Shown here one piece after another: positions 62,407 through 64,000 of a stretch of DNA of 64,000 bases. The first letter of the stretch is position 1. Every line of letters begins with the position of its first letter. Made by a program: the position numbers and the translations under genes. The notes beneath the pieces were generated by a model. It ran no database searches. It was not told where the DNA came from and saw nothing but the letters and a program-made list of their open reading frames with translations. The DNA comes from Mytilisepta virgata (taxonomy: Eukaryota > Mollusca > Bivalvia > Mytilida > Mytilidae), in the NCBI GenBank assembly GCA_028015205.1, contig CM051511.1, positions 3,596,001-3,660,000 on the forward strand, in the 5' to 3' direction.

Positions 62407-63857
62407 TATTTCAAGAGGGTAGCACAGTTAGTATGAACTAATCTTCCCTGAGGCCCTCATTTACAATTTAAAGCATATATAAAAAAAATTTCAAAATAAT
62501 ACACAATATTGTCAAAATAATTGCATAGTACAATACATTTAGGCAAATACACAAGATTGAGACCTATTGTTTATTTAACATATAAGCCTTTAGATTTTGG
62601 TTAAAAGTCCCAAAACTCTTAGTGTTTCGCACTGAGCTGGGTAGACTGTTCCATAGAAAAGGCCCAGTGTAGCTGAATGACTTTTTAAACAGTTCAGTTT
62701 TCGATTTTTGGACATATAAATTACCGTTTACAATATTTCTTAAATTATATGGATTGCTTTCTGAGATATACTTAACTCTATCAGTCAAATATAAAGGGGA
62801 TACATTATTTAAACATTTGAAGGTCAAGGTACATTTATGGTATGCAATTCTGTTTTCAACCATCATCCATCCCAGTTCTTTTATTAAGGGAGCTGATGGA
62901 GCAAGAAAATCTGCATCAAGAATAAGCCTTGCTGCCCTTTTTTGCAGTTTTATAACACGGTTGAGACTATCAATACTGCAGTTTCCCCAAATAACTAATC
63001 AATTAGTCAATTAGCGGAAGAATATAGCCAGTGTAAAAAAGCTTTCTTGAATCAAGATTTAAAAACTTTTTGATTTTTGATAGGAGGTAGATCCGACTAG
63101 AAATTTTTGAGCATACTTGATCAATTGATGTGTCCAATTTAAGTTGGTGCCAACTTTTACTCCCAACAATTTTTCACACTTAGAATTTTGCATAATTTCT
63201 GAATTTATTGTCAAGACAGGATTGACAGTCTGTGATAAAATGTTTTGTCTTGTTCCAATTACCATACATTTTGTCTTACTGCAATTTACAAACATCTTGT
63301 TGTTATTGCACCATTTTTCTATTTCAGTTAAGTCTTCTTGTACTTTGGGTTGTAATTCCCTTATTTCTTTACCAGACAAGTTTATAAATGATTTGAGGTA
63401 CCCATGGCATTCAAGTTAGTTGAGTTTAAGTGTGGGTATTCCAGTATGGGAGGGTAGAAAGGAATTCTGTGCATGGATCTACAACCATCATATATTTTTT
63501 CCACAGTTTTCAGTGAGGCATTTTTCCCCAATTGACACCATGTTCGGTACTTCATTCATAAATTGAAAGTATAAATTTTTCTATAACCACTGATAATCAA
63601 ATTTTAAATGATGGGCTTCTCTGACGCCTCACATTTGATACAGTTTTGGGATAGATGTTAGTTTAAACATGTTTCTAGTTTACACATAATTTTTGTTTGC
63701 TGTATTTTGTTTTCTTTTTAATTTTTATCTTTTCTGACTTACATTGTAGGGCTATCAGTCAGTAGATATTGGGGATGGTTTGGAACAAACACATCTAGCA
63801 GTTACAGGAAAATCGTGGAAAGTTATCACTGAACATTTCAAACATCTAGTTCCGAGG
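19553..63857 (+). CDS. ATP13A3: P5B-type ATPase (ATP13A2-5 family), split gene, 22 exons placed
   Basis: Exons: 19553-19638, 20767-20934, 21471-21529, 26217-26319, 26854-26931 (less sure), 30171-30253, 30885-30962, 32078-32147, 32979-33113, 34235-34304, 34934-35065, 35844-36005, 37307-37464, 38157-38345, 41877-41938, 42733-42877, 43465-43566, 52920-53073, 59148-59268, 59864-59988, 61905-62077, 63750-63857. Splice phases join without a stop to give about 853 residues. Order: YGY-x2-SRW and N-terminal hydrophobic segment (29-84), M1-M2 (242-286), actuator TGES (353-356), M3 (~425-455), PPALP in M4 (479-483), DKTGT (522-526), GDPLDL and KGAPE (663-667) in the nucleotide domain, TGD (759-761). 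PPALP is the P5B mark. Known for ATP13A2/ATP13A3: ATP-driven polyamine export from late endosomes and lysosomes to the cytosol. The closest paralogue is judged by eye, so the symbol is tentative. The N-terminus and everything after about 36 residues before the hinge are missing from the window. Confidence 0.93.
20767..20934 (+). CDS. ATP13A3: ATPase exon b (P5B N-terminal membrane segment)
   Basis: 56 codons, phase 0-0, acceptor TTTCAG, donor [24 protein letters not shown] leads into a ~20-residue hydrophobic run ending [12 protein letters not shown]. The YGY-x2-SRW start and the W-x-P after the hydrophobic run are the N-terminal signature of P5B pumps, where this segment dips into the membrane. 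Confidence 0.93.
21471..21529 (+). CDS. ATP13A3: ATPase exon c
   Basis: 19 codons plus two bases, acceptor CTTTTCAG, donor [25 protein letters not shown] aligns in position with the short beta-rich stretch after the N-terminal membrane segment in ATP13A proteins. Confidence 0.88.
21823..24340 (+). mobile_element. family A tandem-core element, copy 1
   Basis: Starts TTTTTATACGACCGC with a 15 bp-arm hairpin, then GTC/CGT-rich DNA, three ~160 bp units (GGAAGGTTGGGATTG at about 22003, 22163, 22324), nearly three 261 bp units (TTTGGTCCCG at 22481, 22742, 23003) and two longer units containing CAATTCTCCACAGCATATTG. It ends TGCAGTCGTATCTAGC, small stem-loop, GCATTTTA. No transposase seen; the 85-residue frames are repeat shadows. 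Confidence 0.85.
23620..23643 (+). repeat. poly-G tract in family A copy 1
   Basis: A run of more than 20 G, with further G-rich and T-rich runs up to 23820. Equivalent tracts of differing length sit in every family A copy. Confidence 0.9.
24993..25225 (-). repeat. tRNA-derived SINE, minus strand, 11 bp target duplication
   Basis: On the plus strand it starts with the reversed tail (GTTTGTTTGTTTGTTTAGG) and ends in the reversed head (GAGATTCGAACTC). GAACCCTATAG flanks it at 24982-24992 and 25226-25236. The first part of the head is missing. Confidence 0.9.
25465..25654. mobile_element. MITE with TACAGT/ACTGTA ends
   Basis: Ends begin TACAGTCGAACTTGGGTAAC and close with ACTGTA, the interior carrying CCCTTGGAGTTTGA. 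A partial relative occurs at about 31605-31680. Tc1/mariner-like by its TA-flanked ends; inference. Confidence 0.5.
26217..26319 (+). CDS. ATP13A3: ATPase exon d
   Basis: One base completes the split Ile codon, then 34 codons: [15 protein letters not shown], an acidic Ser/Asp stretch and LLVEKRQ. Low-complexity and hydrophilic, in the variable part of the N-terminal domain. Donor GTATAC. Confidence 0.85.
26854..26931 (+). CDS. ATP13A3: ATPase candidate exon e, possibly alternative
   Basis: Acceptor TTTTAG; 26 codons reading [17 protein letters not shown] to DASTK, then AAG|GTTACA. Both ends are phase 0, so skipping it also keeps the frame (VEKRQ to TGNELKYF). The donor departs from GTRAGT and a stop follows eight bases after the exon, so it is either constitutive with a weak donor, a cassette exon, or spurious. 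Charged and hydrophilic like the variable region it would join. Confidence 0.55.
26940..28090 (+). other. intron sequence, no gene seen
   Basis: AT-rich ATPase intron DNA without repeats I recognise. Confidence 0.4.
28095..28975 (+). mobile_element. family C tandem-core element
   Basis: 5' hairpin TGTCAAGCCTGCGAC ... GTTGCAGAAAGCTCGACA, then CATAGGGATAGTGATC. Core units carry CTTGACCTCATTTTCATGG at about 28264, 28415 (decayed), 28567, 28707 and 28854, so 140-152 bp each. The 3' end has CGACAGGCGAGACA, an inverted match to the 5' arm. The 146-residue frame at 28450 merely reads through the repeats. Confidence 0.75.
29124..29160 (+). repeat. (ATTT)n microsatellite
   Basis: About nine ATTT units. 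Confidence 0.9.
29506..29678. mobile_element. MITE with imperfect terminal inverted repeats
   Basis: Begins TACAGTTGACTCTGGTTATC and ends ATAACGAGAATTGACTATA, imperfect inverted partners of ~25 bases. Non-coding interior; mariner-like in style. Confidence 0.6.
30171..30253 (+). CDS. ATP13A3: ATPase exon f
   Basis: Acceptor TTTTCAG, donor [24 protein letters not shown] corresponds to the conserved RYF-H-x-x-x-YxW block of P5B N-terminal regions. It ends two bases into a Leu codon. Confidence 0.92.
30274..30483. mobile_element. 210 bp MITE with 25 bp terminal inverted repeats
   Basis: TACTGTAAATTCGGAAATTA at the left is matched by TGATATCTGAATTTACAGTA at the right. The interior repeats TCGCAATAAT-like words. 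It lies 20 bases after the donor of ATPase exon f. A decayed end of the same type is at about 21307-21335. Confidence 0.75.
30885..30962 (+). CDS. ATP13A3: ATPase exon g
   Basis: Acceptor TTTTTTCAG, donor GTATGT. After one codon-completing base it reads [19 protein letters not shown], matching the family's SC-x-S-I region before the RxLYG block. Ends two bases into a Lys codon. Confidence 0.92.
31048..31230 (+). repeat. tRNA-derived SINE with internal deletion, 13 bp target duplication
   Basis: Intact head (GGGGCCTCGGTGGCCGAGTG) and tail (CCCCAACTAAATAAACAAA) but ~80 bases of body missing after TTAATTGACATGGATT. CATAATGTATTTT flanks both sides (31035-31047, 31231-31243). Confidence 0.9.
32078..32147 (+). 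CDS. ATP13A3: ATPase exon h (before M1)
   Basis: Acceptor ATTTCAG, donor [26 protein letters not shown] followed by FIEE. The R-L-x-YG-N-x-I-x-V block is strongly conserved directly before M1 in P5 pumps. Confidence 0.94.
32739..32899. mobile_element. 161 bp hairpin (foldback) element
   Basis: AGATTCTCCTTCAATATACT at the left is inverted at the right (AGTGAGTTATGG complement region ending GGAGAATCT). Arms of ~65 bases share GTGAGTTATGGAATTTCTCC, leaving a short loop. It sits 80 bases before ATPase exon i. Confidence 0.75.
32979..33113 (+). CDS. ATP13A3: ATPase exon i (M1-M2)
   Basis: 45 codons, phase 0-0, acceptor TTTCAG, donor [26 protein letters not shown] then a hydrophobic run ending SLYETKR. 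NPFY-x-FQ and the W-x-x-DEYY turn are P5B hallmarks of the M1-M2 hairpin. Confidence 0.96.
33366..33962 (+). pseudogene. reverse-transcriptase C-terminal fragment of a retroelement
   Basis: A 106-residue frame contains [35 protein letters not shown] and [15 protein letters not shown], a block I know as the tail of a reverse transcriptase widespread in marine invertebrate genomes; the exact class is not certain. The downstream part to 33962 looks like its 3' untranslated DNA. It has no RT catalytic motif and lies in an ATPase intron. Confidence 0.6.
34058..34090. promoter_or_regulatory. pair of perfect TGACGTCA (CRE-type) sites
   Basis: TGACGTCA occurs at 34058-34065 and 34083-34090, 25 bases apart start to start, in the intron before ATPase exon j. 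The octamer is the CREB/ATF palindrome. Function here is inference; two copies so close in AT-rich DNA are unlikely by chance unless part of an unrecognised repeat. Confidence 0.35.
34235..34304 (+). CDS. ATP13A3: ATPase exon j (start of actuator domain)
   Basis: Acceptor TTTTGTAG, donor [26 protein letters not shown] corresponds to the LHDMV segment after M2. Ends one base into the next codon. Confidence 0.94.
34934..35065 (+). CDS. ATP13A3: ATPase exon k (actuator domain)
   Basis: Acceptor CTTGCAG, donor GTACTT. Contains [15 protein letters not shown] and CIVNESMLT. It ends in the first base of the Gly codon of the actuator loop TGES, which the next exon completes. Confidence 0.97.
35844..36005 (+). 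CDS. ATP13A3: ATPase exon l (TGES loop)
   Basis: Acceptor TTGACAG, donor [17 protein letters not shown], then [18 protein letters not shown] and VVVRT. The Glu of TGES (residue 355) is the dephosphorylation residue of P-type ATPases and is present. Confidence 0.97.
36060..37300 (+). other. ATPase intron with dispersed repeat pieces
   Basis: The segment 36060-36200 (CTCATCAGTTGTGCTTAAG, AGGACAGAGCT) reappears inverted at about 43800-43960. The segment 36880-37150 looks like a further dispersed repeat. Nothing coding seen. Confidence 0.4.
37307..37464 (+). CDS. ATP13A3: ATPase exon m (M3)
   Basis: Acceptor TTTTAG, donor [25 protein letters not shown] leads into a hydrophobic M3 helix ([18 protein letters not shown]). 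Phase 0 end. Confidence 0.96.
38157..38345 (+). CDS. ATP13A3: ATPase exon n (M4, PPALP, start of P domain)
   Basis: 63 codons, phase 0-0, donor [25 protein letters not shown] carries the PPALP substrate-site motif that separates P5B from P5A pumps. The exon continues through [19 protein letters not shown] and ends at FDK, with the phospho-acceptor Asp at residue 522; TGT follows across a 3.5 kb intron. Confidence 0.97.
38464..39337 (+). mobile_element. family B tandem-core element, complete copy
   Basis: 5' hairpin AGCTCAGTTGGCTC/GGGCCATGTGAGCT at 38464-38494. Five units marked by GATCTT before TGAAAC at 38565, 38731, 38891, 39058 and 39235 (160-177 bp). 3' CCAGGTGAGC (39303-39312), then stem-loop AGGCTCTTGGGAGCCT and CTAGTT. 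Lies in the intron separating DK from TGT of the phosphorylation motif. Confidence 0.85.
39345..39475 (+). repeat. fragment of second SINE family
   Basis: Shares the tail GTAATATTTGCCACTGGTTG with 52530-52745 and, inverted, with 5276-5655. Confidence 0.5.
39478..41593. mobile_element. 2.1 kb DNA transposon with 41 bp terminal inverted repeats
   Basis: The first 41 bases (GGGCTATTCCATTTAAATCT ... GAACGCC) and the last 41 are inverted copies with one mismatch. ATA flanks both sides. The interior is C-rich in patches (CCACCACCA) and has no convincing transposase; frames such as 41155-41487 match nothing. Near 40605-40640 AATAGGGTCGGTCGGG also occurs, inverted, in the element at 53498-55045. Probably non-autonomous. 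Confidence 0.85.
41877..41938 (+). CDS. ATP13A3: ATPase exon o (TGTLTEDG)
   Basis: Acceptor TATATAG, donor [26 protein letters not shown] completes the phosphorylation motif and continues into the nucleotide-binding domain. Two bases into an Arg codon at its end. Confidence 0.96.
42381..42539 (-). repeat. 5'-truncated tRNA-derived SINE, 12 bp target duplication
   Basis: Only the 3' part remains (reversed tail TGTTTGTTTGTTTAGTTAGG to CAATTAAGATCGGAGTC). The whole tRNA head is absent, yet AATTTGAACAAT flanks it (42369-42380, 42540-42551), so truncation happened at insertion. Confidence 0.9.
42733..42877 (+). CDS. ATP13A3: ATPase exon p (nucleotide-binding domain)
   Basis: Acceptor TTTTGCAG, donor GTAATT. 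Contains [20 protein letters not shown] followed by [10 protein letters not shown], the conserved cysteine/histidine and GDPLD-x-x-MFE blocks of P5B pumps. Confidence 0.97.
43465..43566 (+). CDS. ATP13A3: ATPase exon q
   Basis: 34 codons, phase 0-0. [20 protein letters not shown] then [14 protein letters not shown], the variable loop of the nucleotide domain. A 9.35 kb intron packed with repeats follows. Confidence 0.93.
43567..44861 (+). other. ATPase intron, no gene seen
   Basis: Contains the inverted partner of the 36060-36200 repeat at about 43800-43960; the frame at 43510-43746 is an unspliced read-through of exon q. Confidence 0.45.
44862..47009 (+). mobile_element. family A tandem-core element, copy 2
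   Basis: Same order as copy 1: TTTTTATACGACCGC hairpin, GTC-rich strip, three ~160 bp units, about two 261 bp units (TTTGGTCCCG at 45513 and 45774), two CAATTCTCCACAGC units (about 46003 and 46562), 3' TGCGGTCGTATCTAGC, stem-loop GCTGCGCCCAGC, GCATTTTA. Poly-G at 46302-46317. Confidence 0.88.
47050..47134 (+). mobile_element. LINE 3' end remnant with (CTTA)n tail
   Basis: GAGGGCCTCAGGGAAGATTG ... CTATAAATAAAGCATT followed by (CTTA)n. The same 3' sequence, inverted, ends the LINE at 62384-63420. Confidence 0.65.
47140..47265 (-). mobile_element. family B fragment abutting family A copy 3
   Basis: GCTCTAAATGCTTTGGTTTT then TGAGATATAAACC is the reverse of the family B segment right after family A copy 1 (24341-24400). 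Only this internal piece is present. Confidence 0.6.
47266..49495 (+). mobile_element. family A tandem-core element, copy 3
   Basis: Complete: 5' hairpin at about 47270-47300, three ~160 bp units, about two 261 bp units, two CAATTCTCCACAGC units, 3' TGCGGTCGTATCTAGC and GCATTTTA. Poly-G at about 48790-48806. Only ~256 bp separate it from copy 2, in the same orientation. Confidence 0.88.
49690..49900 (+). repeat. tRNA-derived SINE, 5'-truncated copy
   Basis: Starts within the head (CTGAGGTTGTGAGTTCGAATC) and ends CAACTAAACAAACAAACAAA. Target duplication not resolved. Confidence 0.8.
49991..50890 (+). mobile_element. family D tandem-core element
   Basis: GTGTCGCCTGCGGA at 49991-50004 is exactly inverted at 50859-50872. 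The 5' end folds (GTGTCG ... CGACAC) and is followed by ATAGGGACCACTATC. Five units marked by CTTCTATCC begin at 50080, 50244, 50404, 50565 and 50728 (160-164 bp). The 3' stem-loop GTCTTCCTTGGAAGAC is at 50875-50890. Confidence 0.88.
50891..52919 (+). other. ATPase intron with one SINE-2 fragment
   Basis: AT-rich. The second SINE family's 3' part lies at about 52530-52745 (plus), ending in ATCCATCCATCC. The 123-residue frame at 51466 is low-complexity and unrecognised. Confidence 0.45.
52920..53073 (+). CDS. ATP13A3: ATPase exon r (KGAPE)
   Basis: Acceptor ATTTCAG, donor GTACAG. Reads [20 protein letters not shown] and [14 protein letters not shown]-x-FSS-x-LQRMSV and KGAPE are nucleotide-binding signatures. 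Confidence 0.97.
53498..55045. mobile_element. DNA transposon with ~30 bp inverted ends, hosting a family B copy
   Basis: GGCCATTTATTTTTAATTAG, then TTGGTTTACGG, at the left is mirrored at the right (CCGTAAACCAATT ... AGGCC). TTA flanks both sides (53495-53497 and 55046-55048). Family B at 53590-54485 is nested near its left end. AATAGGGTCGGTCGG sits just inside the right end in inverted form. A 3 bp TTA duplication would suit PIF/Harbinger; that is inference. Confidence 0.75.
53590..54485 (+). mobile_element. family B tandem-core element, nested copy
   Basis: 5' hairpin AGCTCACCTGGCC/GGCCATGTGAGCT (53590-53618), a CGTCGTC strip, diverged core units, 3' CCAGGTGAGC (54450-54459) and stem-loop AGGCTCCTGGGAGCCT (54465-54480). 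Confidence 0.85.
55050..56020 (+). other. ATPase intron, no gene seen
   Basis: AT-rich, without recognised repeats or frames. Confidence 0.4.
56026..56230. mobile_element. MITE with TACTGTAA ends
   Basis: Left TACTGTAAAAGCAAAAATTT and right CCACGAACATTTAACAGTA are imperfect inverted partners; similar ends to the MITE at 30274 but a different interior. Confidence 0.55.
56381..59063 (+). mobile_element. family A tandem-core element, copy 4
   Basis: Same layout as the other copies but with three CAATTCTCCACAGC units (about 57488, 58056, 58618; ~565 bp each) instead of two. Poly-G at 57784-57803 and 58353-58367. Ends 85 bases before ATPase exon s. Confidence 0.88.
59148..59268 (+). CDS. ATP13A3: ATPase exon s
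   Basis: Acceptor GTTTTAG, donor [20 protein letters not shown] and [11 protein letters not shown] match the G-x-RVIALA-x-R segment. It begins 85 bases after the end of a family A element. Confidence 0.96.
59864..59988 (+). CDS. ATP13A3: ATPase exon t
   Basis: Acceptor ATTTCAG, donor [26 protein letters not shown] then [11 protein letters not shown]. The F-x-GL-x-x-x-QN-x-LK-x-ET block leads into the TGD loop, whose Gly codon is split by the intron. Confidence 0.97.
60055..60125 (-). repeat. fragment of second SINE family
   Basis: GCTTAATGTCCAGTGGCAAA with flanking TTGATTG words, the tail end of the family seen at 5276-5655. Confidence 0.5.
60834..61592 (+). mobile_element. family E tandem-core element
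   Basis: 5' TTTTTATACCCTCCGCAAAC with hairpin partner GTTTGGGGGGGTAT (60837-60867), then GTCCGTC-rich DNA. Four units marked by CGCAACT at 60921, 61089, 61257 and 61426 (168-169 bp), very alike. 3' GCGGGGGTATCC inverts the 5' arm; stem-loop GTGAGCTTTGCTCAC at 61566-61580, then CATCTAGTT. Confidence 0.88.
61905..62077 (+). CDS. ATP13A3: ATPase exon u (TGD loop)
   Basis: [18 protein letters not shown] completes TGD and the conserved TA-x-SVAR-x-CGM helix; the rest ([12 protein letters not shown], acidic tail) is the variable insert. Donor is CAG|GTTAGA, a GTTA-type site. Confidence 0.95.
62378..62403 (+). repeat. (TAA)n tail of the LINE
   Basis: Eight to nine TAA units at the 3' boundary of the minus-strand LINE. 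Confidence 0.85.
62384..63420 (-). mobile_element. 5'-truncated non-LTR retrotransposon (reverse transcriptase C-terminus)
   Basis: Minus-strand reading gives [36 protein letters not shown] and, further on, [20 protein letters not shown] and [12 protein letters not shown], the standard last part of LINE reverse transcriptases (thumb and after). The catalytic Y/F-x-DD lies outside the retained piece. Two frames (63379-63059 and 62866-62564) imply at least one frameshift or stop between. The 3' end carries GGCCTCAGGGAAGATTAG, AATAAAGT and a (ATT)n tail at 62378-62403. Confidence 0.82.
63750..63857 (+). CDS. ATP13A3: ATPase exon v, gene continues right
   Basis: 36 codons, phase 0-0, donor [26 protein letters not shown] corresponds to the F-A-x-x-GK-x-W block just before the FARM/hinge region, which is outside the window. 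Confidence 0.93.
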
Positions 63858-64000
63858 GTAAGTGACGTAAAGATAAATAAAATAAAAATCAGATATTTGA
63901 TCTGTATGTTACCAAGAATTTAACTTAAGTAGTACATTTTGTATGTAGTTAGAATATTATTCAGAATCTTTAGATCACAGTAATTAATGTAAGGTCAAAT

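Overview
The window reads as nuclear DNA of a lophotrochozoan animal, most probably a bivalve and perhaps a marine mussel. The grounds are low G+C, small GT-AG exons in long introns, many copies of one tRNA-headed SINE with a CAAA tail, and many non-autonomous elements carrying ~160 bp tandem cores like those of bivalve 'pearl' elements. The species assignment is inference.

Two protein-coding genes are supported. (1) On the minus strand, 3127 down to 1 is one uninterrupted reading frame of at least 1042 codons that runs off the left edge. It encodes an acidic, serine-rich N-terminal half, eight C2H2-type zinc fingers and four SUMO-consensus motifs. A CpG-rich stretch at about 8640-9200 may be its promoter. 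(2) On the plus strand, 22 exons between 19553 and 63857 encode about 853 residues of a P5B-type ATPase (ATP13A2-5 family, closest in feel to ATP13A3). Its N-terminal hydrophobic segment, M1-M4, actuator TGES, PPALP signature, phosphorylation motif DKTGT, KGAPE and TGD are all present. The first exon(s) and the hinge plus M5-M10 part lie outside what I could place. Homologues are endo-lysosomal polyamine transporters.

Most of the rest is mobile DNA. Region by region: 3.2-19.5 kb holds SINEs, short inverted-repeat elements, a LINE remnant, a 1.4 kb TTTCCGG/CCGGAAA-rich block and a 520 bp foldback element with a 9 bp target duplication. The ATPase introns from 21.5 kb onward hold ten members of at least four related element families (here A to E), each with a 5' hairpin, tandem units of 140-169 bp (A also has 261 and ~560 bp units) and, in most, a 3' inverted copy of the hairpin arm followed by a small stem-loop. 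They make up roughly a fifth to a quarter of the window. The introns also hold two long inverted-repeat transposons (39.5-41.6 and 53.5-55.0 kb), reverse-transcriptase fragments, and SINEs with clear 11-13 bp target duplications.

The most notable structure is this shared element architecture. It fits non-autonomous Helentron (pearl-like) elements, with termini shared between families whose tandem cores differ. No CRISPR array, rRNA or free-standing tRNA gene was seen.
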